DNA from: Acanthacorydalis orientalis
Lineage: Eukaryota; Arthropoda; Insecta; Megaloptera; Corydalidae
Assembly: GCA_034766995.1 (NCBI GenBank)
Contig: CM068313.1
Span: 5,152,461 to 5,216,460, forward strand
Length of the DNA: 64,000 nucleotides
Reading direction: 5' to 3'
In this document: positions 43,741-53,960 of the stretch, piece after piece
How positions within the stretch are numbered: position 1 is the first letter of the stretch
How the letters are laid out: each line of letters begins with the position of its first letter
The notes under the pieces: generated by a model
Database searches by the model: none
Seen by the model: only the letters and a program-made list of their open reading frames with translations
What the model was told of the DNA's origin: nothing
Program-made: the position numbers and the translations under genes

Positions 43741-43975
43741 GTTACAAAATTGTTAGTTACAAGACAAACCCATTGAGACTAGTGTCGCCCTGTGTTTGAA
43801 AAAATGTATGTGACAGATAGAGTCGCAATAAATAGTGTAGTAATCACACACTTGAAATAAAGAAGTAACATTACTTAATACGAGTGGAGGAAAAGTACTG
43901 GACGTGCCAACGGAATTCAAAATTAATGAGAATATTGATTTATTATCCAATTCCAAAAACGAGTGCAATATTAAT
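43741..43975. other. insertion of unknown type splitting the mariner leader
   Basis: About 235 bp with no match elsewhere in the window separates the mariner start codon region from its leader. Similar words flank it (AAAAAATTACTATT at the left, AAAAAACTACTATT at the right), which could be a target-site duplication of about 14 bp. Confidence 0.5.
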
Positions 43976-44104
43976 AAAAAACTACTATTTGCTTCTTTTT
44001 CATATTTAATTCAATAGATCAATTCGAAGAAAAATTAATAATAAAACCAAAGTTGATATTAACAAAATACGAATCTCACTTTCATTGAAAGTGATTGGAA
44101 AGTT

Positions 44105-44360
44105 ATTTGATATAACAAAACAAAAAAACTTGCTTATTTTTATTTTTCGATATAATCTTCTCTTAGTCTAATGCCTTTATTCCAGTGATATTTAGACCTT
44201 CAGAATAGATCCAGCCGTAAAAGTCTTCAAAGTAGTTATTTGCTTCATCAATGACCTTTTTGTTTGACCCAAATTTCTTTCCTTCCTCATTTTTCTTTGG
44301 AGTTTATGAAAATAAAATAGTCGAACGGTACTAAATTCGACGAATACAATACATGGGGCA
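44105..44360 (-). pseudogene. mariner transposase C-terminal fragment, second lineage
   Basis: On the minus strand, with stops and shifts: IKFQLVPHVLYSSNLVPFDY (third catalytic-Asp region, normally PHPPYSPDLAPSDY), then GRKEIWVKQKGH, FEDFYGWIYSEG-like, KYHWNKGIRLREDYIEK. The order equals the last about 80 residues of irritans-type mariner proteins. Joined on the left to the leader of the 43391 element, so one inserted in or recombined with the other. Confidence 0.68.
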
Positions 44361-44911
44361 CTAATTGAAATTTGATTTCGTCGGTTTTAAATTTACTTTA
44401 ATTTTAAATTTAAATTAACTTGACTTTATCAAAGCAATCATAAAGATAGATCCGCTCATTTAGAACATATAAAAGTTTCTTAATATTTCAATACACTGAA
44501 ATAATTACTTCTAAATATATAACAAAGGATATTAAGTCTCTGATAAGATTGTCATTATGTTAAGTGTCATAAATAGTACATTTAAACACAATAATGGTTC
44601 AAAATGTACGAACCAAGCTTGATTTCTTATAATTTAGTAATAAAAGCTTATCGATAAAGTCGTATTTATTTACCATAAAAATATTCTTTCAATTTATTGA
44701 AAAATATCGTGTCCAATTTATTCTTACCAGATATTTATTTAACAATAGTGAGATTTTAATTAAAATTACGAAAATAAAACACTATAGGAATGTAATCTGT
44801 AGCTATTAAGTGCTTTATCATCGCTGGAATTGTAAACATGTCTTAACCGTATCTCATAAAAAATGTTATGTAGACATTTTGATTAAATGTCCAGTCTGAG
44901 AGATGTATTCC

Positions 44912-44916
<5 letters not shown>

Positions 44917-44962
<46 letters not shown>

Positions 44963-44991
44963 CATAGAGAGAGAGAGAGACAAAGAGAGAG
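44917..44991. repeat. compound (TA)n-(GA)n microsatellite
   Basis: TA array (to 44956), a TACATA break, then GA repeats. Confidence 0.97.
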
Positions 44992-45149
44992 AATTGAATT
45001 AACTTCTTTTGTTCCATGCTGGAAATTATTAAACTCATTTTACTATACAGAGTGCACTAGACGAACGAGATGTTTCAAAACGCAATAATTAAATGAATTT
45101 TTATTTTTCTGTAATTTTGTTTACATTTTCTTGTTAGCTATATCGAGCT

Positions 45150-45565
45150 ATTTGATTTTTCTTTAAAAATAACGCTTGATAGATGAGCACCATTTCGGCG
45201 CACGCATTCCTGTAATCTTGTTCATAAATTTTCTATGATGCATCTTAACATGTTTGTTGGAATCCACGTAATTGTTTTTTGGATTTTTAATTTAAGTTCA
45301 GGAATAGAGTGTGGACGATCAATATACACATTGGTATTTAGATAATCTCAAAGAAAATAATCACACTCCATCAAATCTACGGATCTTGCTGACTAAACAT
45401 CATCCCCATATTTGGAAATGATAGGTTCGGAAAAACCTCTCTTACAGCAGCCATGGACACTCTAGCGGTATGATTTGTTGCCCCATCTTGCTGGAACCAT
45501 GTAGTTTGTAGAAATATAATTAATTCTTGTGTCAGAGATGTTAATGTAGTGGGATGCTTTAACGA
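45150..45565 (-). pseudogene. transposase C-terminal fragment, distinct mariner-like family
   Basis: Minus-strand frames, shifted twice, read TTWFQQDGATNHTARVSMAA, VREVFPN, KYGDDV then SARSVDLMECDYFL, YLNTNVYIDRPHSIPELKLK, IPTNMLRCIIENL then TRLQECVRRNGAHLSSVIFK. The QDGATNHTA and RSPDLTPCDFFLWGYLK-type motifs identify the family often found with a DUF4817/HTH N-terminus in insects. The Asp of QDGA is kept and the Asp of SVDLMECDYF is visible. The N-terminal half is absent. Immediately right lies a mariner 5' end (45573). Confidence 0.72.
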
Positions 45566-45572
45566 TTATGAT

Positions 45573-45690
45573 ATTAAGTTGGTAGGAAAATAATTGTGGT
45601 TTTTGTTTACTGAATTCTAACCTTTTATTTTTTTCAATGAAAGTGAGATTTCATCGGGTTCATGTTAATATCGTTTAAAAAAAATATTAT
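45573..45690 (+). mobile_element. solo 5' end of the TTAGGTTGGT mariner family
   Basis: TTAAGTTGGTAGGAAAATAA, TGAATTCTAACCTTTTATTT, TTCAATGAAAGTGAGATTTC and TTCATGTTAATATCGTTTAA. Truncated within the leader. Confidence 0.8.
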
Positions 45691-45898
45691 ACAGTAAATT
45701 TACAAACCTGAATGAAAGTGTAATACTTCAAAGTGTGATGAAGGAAGAAATATTTGTAAAAATATCTAATTTTTTCAAAAAACGTTTTCAGTGATTGTGC
45801 TTATTGACAATTATCAACATGTTGATTCAATACAGTCTGATGAAAACTCGTTAACAGTACTATTTACGAATCATAAAATAAGTCACTACACTTTTATT

Positions 45899-45925
45899 AG
45901 ATTGCCAGGAAAATAATTGCGTGAA
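45899..45925 (+). mobile_element. isolated mariner terminal repeat
   Basis: TTAGATTGCCAGGAAAATAA then TTGCG; a lone terminal repeat without leader. Confidence 0.5.
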
Positions 45926-45929
45926 TAAG

Positions 45930-46700
45930 CCTGCTTTTAAAATTTCCCGCTCCACTGGCACACCCTGTACTTGTTTATTTATGTTTCTATGTTCGATCAT
46001 TATCTCTTTTAATAATTCATTTTTCAAATTAACATTTATCCTAATTGGTTATTTGTCTTAATAAATTGTAAACTGTTCGTGTTTCAATAAAAATAAATCT
46101 TTTTAATTAGAAATAATGATTATTTATATGTATACAATTTATGAGGACTGTATAATTGAATCAAACGACGTTATAGATGGACACGCTTTCTTGTTATCTC
46201 TTCTTCTGTTCTACTTCTATTGAAATTGGAACAGAGTCTGGAGATAGTAAAATATATTATTCAGTGAAATATTTTATTTTATTGTATCATTCTAGGAGAT
46301 TACATTAGCTGTACATGGACTGAAATGGAAAAGTAGAGTTTTGATAACTATGTCGATTTTTATAAAAATGTATATAATTTAATACAATGTGTATTCCTAT
46401 AGAATTGTTGAATAGAAATGATGTCATGTGCAATGCATTGGTGCAGAATGAAAACGATTGGAATATGAAATGTTTGTAAATAGTAGAAGCTTTTATAGAC
46501 TAAAACATTATAATTTAATGAAATTATTCGGCATGTTCACTTGTTAATTACTTGTCAATCATTGTAAATAAATGAACAAACGTTCGATTTCCTTGTTCTG
46601 AACATGACATTACTTTCATCAAAATTTACTTCAAACGTTTATATTGAAAATATGATATTGTGTCAATACAGTTCTGACACTATGCCTAAATTTGCTTTTA
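45930..46700. other. AT-rich DNA without recognised genes
   Basis: Nothing assigned. Confidence 0.35.
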
Positions 46701-46714
46701 AAAATGATTTCTCT

Positions 46715-46805
46715 TCTCATTCCACAAATTACAATAAATTTTCTGATCAAAAATGTTCAATTAATGATTATTAATCAGTTTTGATTGTTGATTATGAACT
46801 TTTTA
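46715..46805. repeat. dispersed repeat with CAAAAATGTTCAAT-type core (copy)
   Basis: CATTCCACAAATTACAATAA, TTTCTGATCAAAAATGTTCA, ATTAATGATTATTAATCAGT and TTTTGATTGTTGATTATGAA: the clearest version of the core. Confidence 0.65.
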
Positions 46806-46807
46806 TT

Positions 46808-47075
46808 TTTTTGAGGAAATAAATGGATATTTTAATTGTAATTTTTTATCTTATATATAATTTATATATACATATGTATATATATATATATATATGTACA
46901 TATATATGTACATATACATATACATATATGTATATATAGCAATAAAAACTATCAATATTGATTAATTGGTCATTTTTGACCAAAAAAATATTTATTCTTT
47001 GTGGGGTGCAAAATAATTTTTTTGAGGAAATAAATAAATATTTTTCATTCTAATTTTTTATTCTATATATATTTT
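46808..47075. repeat. local duplication flanking a TA array
   Basis: TTTTTTTGAGGAAATAAATG, then TAATTTTTTATCTTATATAT (46808-46865) recurs as TTTTTTTGAGGAAATAAATA, then TAATTTTTTATTCTATATAT (47018-47072). Confidence 0.8.
46866..46938. repeat. irregular TA/ACATATGT array
   Basis: TA repeats mixed with repeated GTACATATA and CATATACATA words. Confidence 0.95.
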
Positions 47076-47339
47076 TCATTCTAGTATGTTATTTTATTAA
47101 AATTTTGTTTAAAATTTGAGTGAGTTATTTGATTTTTTAAGTATTAAATATTAAATCACTTTCTTCCGGACTAATCATTTTGATTTAAAGTGAAAACTAG
47201 CAAATGTTAAATTAGAAACTGAATATACTTTTAATCACAATATAGTTTGTATATTTTCAAATCAAATTCATTTGACAATTAAAAAAAAGTACTTATAGAA
47301 CATCCATAATACAATATTTTTATATATTTCGATACAAAG

Positions 47340-47800
47340 AAACATATCGTTGTTTAATTCCATCTTCATAGAACGAACCGTACACGCTTTTAACAAATTT
47401 ACACGATTTCACATCCGAATAAACGGACACAGACCCACATATTACACACAACAATTCTCATACGTGCGCATACTTATTTTTATATTTACAACAGATCTTC
47501 CAGACCGTATTTTCACTGTTCTTTTTTTTTGTAATCAACGAATCGTACAAATTTAATTCAAAAACCGGGCGTTAATTGAAACGTTCAATTATAAACAAAA
47601 CGAGCGTGTATTTGTCGGAACACACCGATGGACCGAGAGACACCTGTACTGTGACGCAGTTCGAATACAGGACACAGTGGTTGGCACAATGAAGCGAAAC
47701 TACCTGTATTACGAACTCAATTACAATGCAAGCCGCGTCAGAATTCTAGCATCAGAACGCTGGCTCTTGGAAATTAGATAGATGTTGGACGTGATAGGTA
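47340..47800. other. higher-GC island
   Basis: CCGGGCGTTAATTGAAACG near 47565, CGGAACACACCGATGGACCG near 47616 and ACTGTGACGCAGTTCGAATA near 47649. Non-repetitive. Two minus-strand CAG|GT sites occur (TACAG|GTGTCT near 47648, TACAG|GTAGTT near 47704) but no convincing exon. Confidence 0.35.
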
Positions 47801-47817
47801 TATAACCTTAGTGACCG

Positions 47818-47819
<2 letters not shown>

Positions 47820-47864
<45 letters not shown>

Positions 47865-47889
47865 TATAGATGTATGTATGTATGTATGC
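47820..47889. repeat. (TA)n-(TATG)n microsatellite
   Basis: 43 bp of TA, then TATG units to 47888. Confidence 0.97.
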
Positions 47890-48179
47890 GGTGTGGGTCA
47901 GATTTGATGCTCGTTACTGCGTTCATTCGAACTATAAAATCAGAATGGAATGGTGATAATAGTACGGTGATAATTGTGTCGCAGTGCTGTTTTAATTCTG
48001 AAAGGATTCTGAGACAAATATATGCAGATGAGTAATCCGCAACTATGTGACTAATAAAAAAGTGTGTGTTTTTATATTAGCAGTTGTAGAAGATTTCAGT
48101 ACAATAAATAATAGGATATAAGCAAGATATTTTTATGAAAGTCACAATATGGGGACAATTTGAGTATGTAGCTTGTTTT

Positions 48180-49130
48180 TAAATTACTTTTACTTTTCAA
48201 TATGCTCCCTTTAAACTTTAATGCATTTCATCCAGCAATGCTCCAGTGCTTTCATGCCGTCCCGGAAAACTTTTTCTTGGAGATCCTCAAAATAACGATT
48301 GCTATCAAGTACTTCATCTGACGAAAATCGCCTATCATTAAGGAAATTTTTAAATTTTCGAAGTAGACGGAAATCTGAAGGAGCCAAATCTGGAGAATAG
48401 GCTCGATGAGGCAGCAAGTTGTACTTCAATTCAGCGAATTTTTCCACGGATATAACACTTGTATAGGGACGTGCATCGTCATGATGGAAAATGATATTTT
48501 TCTTTGATAAATCTGATCTTTTCTCACGAATTGTTTGATCGAGTCGATCCAAAAGTTTAGTACAATACTCTCCCTTTATCGTTTGACCCGTTGGAAGGTA
48601 CTTAATTAACAGAATACCTTTAACATTACAATAAAATAAAACCATAACTTTTCCAGTCAATCAAACTGATTTTTCTTTTTTTGGTGGCGGAGAATCATCA
48701 TGCTTTGATTGTTGTTTCGACTCTAGAGTATAATGATGAATCCAAGTCTCATCTGTAATCACAAATCGCCGGACTAAGTCAGTCGTATTCTTCTTAAATC
48801 GATCCAAACAGTCTTGGGAAATTTTTACTCGAATGCGTTTATGATTGATGATCTCTTCCACTGTTTTAGCATTTTTTTTGCATACTTTATGCGTCACAAG
48901 AGCTTGTATAAAAACTAAACAAGTCATTCCCGCAGCTTCAAAATATGCTGTTTTTCGGACGCCACCGTGTTCATTACTGTTTTATGAGGTTATGCCAACT
49001 ACATGGCCAAGATTTAAGGTTGGAATTATAAAAAACCAAATCGACGAGAAAATATTTTAATTTAAAACAGAATTATAAATGATTCAATTTAAATGCACCT
49101 AATTAATTTTTACAACTAATAAAAACCCAA
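48180..49130 (-). mobile_element. mariner element, shortened, 5' end at right
   Basis: On the minus strand: 5' end near 49130-49085 (TTAGTTGTAAAAATTAATTA then GGTGCATTTAAATTGAATCA) and a leader with the GTTGGCATAACCTCATAAAA word shared with 54525-54849 and 19300-19615. Next come the start of the protein with a worn first HTH (MTCLVFIQALVTHKVCKK), a deletion that removes the second HTH and linker, the full catalytic domain (48927-48211) and an unclear 3' end near 48180, where no matching terminal repeat was found. A typical mariner is about 1.3 kb; this one is about 0.95 kb. Confidence 0.78.
48211..48927 (-). pseudogene. mariner DD34D transposase, catalytic domain nearly intact, one internal stop
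   Basis: The two open stretches 48927-48661 and 48660-48211 are in the same frame, separated only by a TGA at 48661-48663. Order of motifs: LVTHKVCKKNAKTVEEI (remnant of the first HTH), then a jump to CLDRFKKNTTDLVRRF, VITDETWIHHYTLESKQQSK (first Asp), PPPKKEKSV-stop-LTGKVMVLFYC, GILLIKYLPTGQTIKGEYCT, KLLDRLDQTIREKR, IIFHHDDARPYTS (second Asp), ELKYNLLPHRAYSPDLAPSD (third Asp), KVFRDGMKALEHCWMKCIKV. The spacing between second and third Asp fits DD34D. The central DNA-binding region is deleted, so even without the stop it would lack part of the bipartite HTH. The right-hand frame has no usual ATG start. Confidence 0.88.
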
Positions 49131-49134
49131 ATAT

Positions 49135-49950
49135 TAAATTCATGCTGTACAATTAACTTGTACAGAAATATTAATACAGAAAAAATCCTCGCATGTTTTA
49201 AAATATATAAAAAAAAACACATTTTTTTCTTGTTAAAAATTTCAGCTGGTGTTGATTCGTTTTTAACAAAAAAATGCATCACTGTACGATATTTAATTCT
49301 ATCCCAATTAAAAAGTACACTGCGATGACTTTATTTAAACAATTATTTATAACAAATTATAGAACAGAGCGACTTAATATTCCATAGATATTTATAAAAC
49401 AGGTGTTGTAATACAACACAGAGAAAATTTTAGATATAAAATCGATATCTTATTGTCAGGCTGCAGACTTTTCAAATTGCTTTCATATTTAGGTATTTTG
49501 TATAAATTTTATATAAAGGACATAAATATCTATGAAAATTATTATACTTCATTAATTCATTACTATCTTTTTCGTATGATCTCCCAGTTTAAAGTTTCTC
49601 TGTAGTTAAGGAAAAAAATAGTGATTTGATAGTTCCAAGAATTAAAAGCTCTGAGGAATGATATATTTAGAGTGATATTCAAGGAGAAGGCATTATAGAT
49701 TTGTACAAAAATACTTAGCAGAAGAAATTTAAATAAAAAAAATACATATTTCAAATTCTGTTTTATTAAACTATTAAAGATTTCATTGACTGGATCTCGT
49801 TTAACCAAATTATAAATTTAACAATGCTGGTGAAAGATACAAGTTTCTTATTGTATTTTCAGTATTATGGTATTGAAATATCACTAATCGATAAAAATTA
49901 ACAATTAATATTTGTAATAAATTTATATAATCGAGTTCTGGTTCTGCGGC
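49135..49950. other. AT-rich DNA without recognised genes
   Basis: An 81-codon open frame at 49563-49808 (minus) is Phe/Leu/Asn-rich and matches no family I know. Confidence 0.35.
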
Positions 49951-49959
49951 TAAATACAC

Positions 49960-50090
49960 TTTCATAAATGAAGAATTCTTTCACCCCGAAAATCAACAAC
50001 TTTATTTTGTAACAAGAAAATATTCAATCAATAATTATTGATAATTTTTGATTTTTTCTTAAGTACATTTCGAAAAACATTCCATCTCAG
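49960..50090. repeat. dispersed repeat with CAAAAATGTTCAAT-type core (copy)
   Basis: TTCATAAATGAAGAATTCTT, AACAAGAAAATATTCAATCA, ATAATTATTGATAATTTTTG and TTAAGTACATTTCGAAAAAC follow the family order. Confidence 0.58.
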
Positions 50091-50910
50091 TCCACAAAAG
50101 TATAGAAAATACGGGTTTTCTATAAGCACATATCGATATTCAAATTACTATAATAAATTGTATAATTCCAGTTTGCTAATTATTATTATGCAACATGTAC
50201 GTATTTCCGAAAATAATTAATTATCCAAAAAATCATGAAGCTTCTAATTATGAACTCAAAGTTTGTTATTAATAAAAATTTATGTATATTCTGCCATCTA
50301 GTATTAGTACTGCTGACTATACGAAAATACAGTGTTTTGTAATATTAGTAAAGATATACACCTAATATTAGTACAACGTTTCGATGCTAGAGTACACTAG
50401 TATAGATATTGATTATAAAAATATTTTTTTATTAAAAAATAGAATTGTAGAAAATTTTAATTAATATTAAATGTTATTAATTATTTATACATTTATTAAA
50501 AAATAAATAATTTTGTTACAGTGCAAGACTACTTATATTTATGAAAAACAGTATGTAAAACCCGTATCGGTTCCAGCGAGTCTATTGTTTTATATGTTAC
50601 TTTATGGTTGGAATCCAAATGCTATTTTTGTTTAATATTTAATAACACACGAGTCTGATACTGTTTAAAAAGGAATTGAAATGTTTATTGAAATATATAT
50701 ATATAATATGTGTAACAAACTTTTGATTAAACTTATTAAATTTGAAATGTGTGAAATTTAAATTAAGTTTTGAGTTGTTACAAAATTAATTTGTTTCGAA
50801 TCGTTTGAAAATAAATTCTATTTAATAAAATTTCAATTATTTTGTGAGCGTGATTCTATTGCTATCGAAATGTGTATAATTAACAATCAAAAATGATTTA
50901 TATTCAGTTA

Positions 50911-51112
50911 TTAACTTGTTAGCTGCGCATTACGAGTTTACTCGTCATGAAGATAAATTTGAGCTATAAAATTATTGATTTTTCAAAAAAATCAAATTTT
51001 AGTTCGTTACAATTTTACAGTAGATGCATCTACTCTGTGTTTGTCCCCTTTATTTTTACAACACAATGTAGGTACACACTTTTAAAATATGGCGGCATAG
51101 CTAACAGGTTAA
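50911..51112. mobile_element. TTAA-flanked MITE, 202 bp
   Basis: Left end TTAACTTGTTAGCTGCGCAT, right end read inward TTAACCTGTTAGCTATGCCG, about 13 of the first 15 bases identical. Just inside the left end lies TACGAGTTTACTCGTC, a small palindrome also seen in the 55599 element (TACGAGTTAAGTCGTA). No coding capacity beyond a chance 70-codon frame. Confidence 0.72.
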
Positions 51113-51114
51113 AC

Positions 51115-51690
51115 ATTTTTGATTTGAAAATTTTCTGTATTTTATGGAAGAACGGATAATTCATTTGTGAAAATAAGGTCTCTTATTTTTAAAATTTAAA
51201 TATTAACTAATCAAACCAGAACTCAAACAATGGCCACGTTTCCACGAATCTATAATGGTTCTACTTATTTGATCTTCTTTTATAATAATCGTCTTAACAA
51301 ATAAAGTAATTATTTTGAAAAATGGACTGGATTATAGCCAGTATATTTTTCAAAATAGTTACTGTTTCTGTTAAGGCAATTATTATTAAGGTATCATATT
51401 ATTATAGGAACAAAAAATCAAAACAATTAAAGCCTCTTGAAACCATAGACATCGCTTGAGCTTCGTTTTGATTAGTATTTGATTTTATATAAGATTATTA
51501 CTCAAAAATGAAAATCATCGGGTTAGTCAAAAAATGTCTTTGAGAACCAGCTGAATATTTTTGATCAGATTTTTTTTGTAAGTTCTGGGATGACAAAAGA
51601 ATTCATTTGTGAAAAGACAATAATCAATTATTGAACATTTTTGATCAGAAAAAATGTACAGTTTGTAATTAATGGAAATACATTTGTGAA
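51115..51690. repeat. three worn, inverted copies of the dispersed-repeat core
   Basis: ATTTTTGATTTGAAAATTTT then AATTCATTTGTGAAAATAAG (51115-51180), ATTTTTGATCAGATTTTTTT then AATTCATTTGTGAAAAGACA (51550-51620) and ACATTTTTGATCAGAAAAAA then TACATTTGTGAAAATAAAA (51632-51695). They are the reverse complement of the order at 39355 and 46715. Confidence 0.6.
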
Positions 51691-51949
51691 AATAAAATAC
51701 TATTTCTATTCCAGTACTAATTCAAACACTTACTCATTGATACAAGTAGAAGAACGTTTCAACTATTCGAAATTATAAGAGAAAAACAACATTAAAGAAT
51801 AAAATGGACAATTGGATGAACGTGTCCGTACGTAACCATGACCGTAAGAGAGAACCGTTGAAACGAGACACGAGATATATTAGTATACATATGTGTAAAA
51901 TTGCCTTGACAAATTGATGAACACATTTTTTATGTTGCACCTAAATTAA

Positions 51950-52150
51950 AATAAAGCAAGTCTCCGAGTTTCTGTGTCGAATGCAAGGCGGCGCAGAAAT
52001 AAAACGCGTTACGCTCGTTAAAGCCCTGTTTGACCCCGTGTCAGTGTTAAACAGTCGGTGCTGGATCATTGACTTTGTGCATTGAAACCCACAGTCCCAT
52101 CTGTTCACCTGACATGTGACACTCGAGGGACGAGGCGGTAAGGGCAACAT
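51950..52150. other. higher-GC island
   Basis: GCAAGGCGGCGCAGAAATAA near 51980 and CACTCGAGGGACGAGGCGGT near 52120. On the minus strand GTCAG|GTGAAC ends at 52109 and is donor-like. A minus-strand frame crosses it (RPSSVTCQVNRWDCGFQC) without known domain. Confidence 0.3.
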
Positions 52151-52186
52151 GAAATATACACATATCGTTATACATGGAAAACACAA

Positions 52187-52190
<4 letters not shown>

Positions 52191-52239
<49 letters not shown>
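52191..52239. repeat. (TA)n microsatellite
   Basis: Pure TA array. Confidence 0.97.
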
Positions 52240-52242
<3 letters not shown>

Positions 52243-52510
52243 GTAAAATATTATTCATGTGTATATCTCAACATGTGTCTCGCATTACAAACGAAATAAA
52301 TCATTCGAGAGTTGGTTGGTCTGAAATAATGTTTTAATTTGTGATACGAAAAGTTTAATAATTTTCATCTGAACATTGTTATATAGTCTCGTTTTTAATT
52401 CTATGAGTTTTTTGATGTATAGAGTTAAATGCGATTATTATAAAAAAATCTTTTAAAGATTGGAACAATAATCTTGATAACCACAAGAAAAAGTAAATTT
52501 CATTTTACAG

Positions 52511-52715
52511 ATTATCTCACAAATTATCATTTTTTTAAACATTCGAGTAATTTCCTACGAGAGAAGATTTTCAATGATCAAGCATCAGCTCAAGGCGCTT
52601 TCGATGAATTCCAGTGTTCCAGAATTCTCTTGTAGGAATAAACAAACTTGTTTCCCGTTAGAAGAAATGTGTGCAGGTCAATGGTTTATATTTTGATTAA
52701 AAAAAAAATTAAACG
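52511..52715 (+). pseudogene. mariner transposase C-terminal fragment, upstream duplicate
   Basis: Plus frame DYLTNYHFFKHSSNFLREKI, FNDQASAQGAFDEF then a shift, FPVRRNVCR and MVYILIK. It parallels the fragment at 52735-52960 residue by residue (PTDCHFFNHFNNLQRDKVF, KDQASAQSAFHEF). Ends near 52715 with no terminal repeat. A tandem duplicate of the end of one element, or two independent copies in the same orientation. Confidence 0.78.
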
Positions 52716-52721
52716 GACTAG

Positions 52722-53037
52722 GTTATGAAACTTCAACTCGCCTACCTTATTCTCCGGATCTATATCCGACAGATTGTCATTTTTTTAACCATTTCAATAA
52801 TTTACAACGAGATAAGGTTTTCAAAGATCAAGCATCAGCTCAAAGCGCTTTCCATGAATTTGTTAATTCCAAGACTCCAAAATTCTATATTGGAAGAATA
52901 AACACACTTGTTTCCCGTTTGGAGAAATATGTGCAGGACAGTGGTCTTTATTTTGATTAATAAATATAGTTTTTAACTGATATATGAGTCTTTCTACTCG
53001 ATATGTAAAACCTGGAATTATTTTTGCACCAACGTAA
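52722..53037 (+). pseudogene. mariner transposase C-terminus with its 3' terminal repeat
   Basis: A continuous frame without stops from 52722: LGYETSTRLPYSPDLYPTDC (third catalytic Asp), HFFNHFNNLQRDKVFKDQAS, AQSAFHEFVNSKTPKFYIGR, INTLVSRLEKYVQDSGLYFD then TAA. The DSGLYFD ending is typical of the cecropia/Hsmar1-type mariner lineage. After the stop come TTTCTACTCGATATGTAAAA and the terminal repeat ATTATTTTTGCACCAACGTA up to 53037. The N-terminal three quarters are missing. The 16 kb solo end belongs to the same lineage. Confidence 0.85.
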
Positions 53038-53044
53038 TAGTTAT

Positions 53045-53680
53045 TTTATGTAAGGTAATAGTCATAAAACCATTTAAGTGGAAATGGTTTTGAAAATATT
53101 ACCGTGTTTATTCAGGTTTATGGGTTTATTGTCATACATAACAAATCAAATTTAAACACCTGATACTCCAGTCTACCAGTTTTTTAAAAATTTTACATTA
53201 TAAACATTTGGGTCGTAGAACCATTGCAAACAAATATATTGGGTCACGAGGCAGAAAGGTTGAGAAACGCTGCTCTAGAGTGTCATTGTAAAGAAAAATC
53301 TAAGGTTAGATTATTCTCTACTTAACCGTTTGTTTTTCTTGGAGAGTTGTGATATGAAAAATGGATTCGTTTGTGAAAGTGAAATTAGCTGTAGTGATAG
53401 AACTGCTTGTGACTCATAAATACGGCTATAGATTTTTTTTAATTTTAGAAATCATATAATTCTTATTAAAATAAACGTATTTCTGAAATCTATTCACTTG
53501 TTGTATTTTACATATTTTTTTTATTTAAAAAAATACACTTTGTTGAACAGTTTCAGTACAAGGAAACAACAGTTTGGTCTCTGTAATACAACAAAAGCTG
53601 CTACTTCTCCCGCATATATTGAAACACTAAACAAATGTTACAGGAAAAAAAAGTACCGTAACACAATATCGTAACACCTA
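53045..53680. other. AT-rich DNA without recognised genes
   Basis: Contains GGGTCACGAGGCAGAAAGGTTGAGAAACGCTGCTC-like unique words (53232-53275) but no named feature. Confidence 0.35.
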
Positions 53681-53689
53681 TCCAACCAG

Positions 53690-53960
53690 ACCAACCCTCC
53701 GAGCATCCGCCCATCCACCCACCAGCCATCGCCCGCTAGATGTCATTTAGCACCTGCGTTCACGCTAGAGAGCGCACTGCATCCATCGATAAATCGTCGC
53801 CAGTTTCCACACTGCTGTTGGTGTTCTTCTAAGACGCGCCGCTAGATAAAATATGTGCGTAATATTTTTGAATATCAATTTGTGAATATCATATTTTCGG
53901 CACGTCTTTAGCCGCACCTGTGGCCGTACCGTTTATATGTGATTTATTGGAATAAAAATG
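53690..53960. promoter_or_regulatory. GC island with three CTCF-like core motifs
   Basis: GC-rich against its flanks. Three words around CGCTAGA occur within 120 bp: CCCGCTAGATGTCA (53732-53745), ACGCTAGAGAGCGC (53762-53775) and GCCGCTAGATAAA (53838-53850). The first two differ by one or two bases from the insect CTCF core CCGCTAGATGGCGC or CCGCTAGAGGGCGC. An ATCGATAAATC word (53786-53796) resembles the DRE core. This could be an insulator or promoter; no transcript evidence is visible. Confidence 0.35.

Larger units (their letters stand above)
43391..44095 (-). mobile_element. mariner deletion derivative (TTAGGTTGGT family), interrupted
   Basis: Left end TTAGGCTGCTAGAAAAATAA. Minus-strand order from the right: leader pieces (GAAACTTTCATTGAAAG-type at 44080-44095, ATTAAATATGAAAAAG), then after an unrelated block of about 240 bp the MSSERVVKAAETADK-like start of the first HTH (43720 leftwards), a worn linker, the second HTH and directly the 3' terminal repeat. 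The outer 5' terminal repeat is missing; the leader abuts another mariner's tail at 44105. Same catalytic-domain deletion as at 10957 and 35882. Confidence 0.75.

Noticed and set aside
47350..47556. 68-codon plus-strand frame in a GC-richer region
   Set aside because: No recognised domain, and no splice sites or upstream context.
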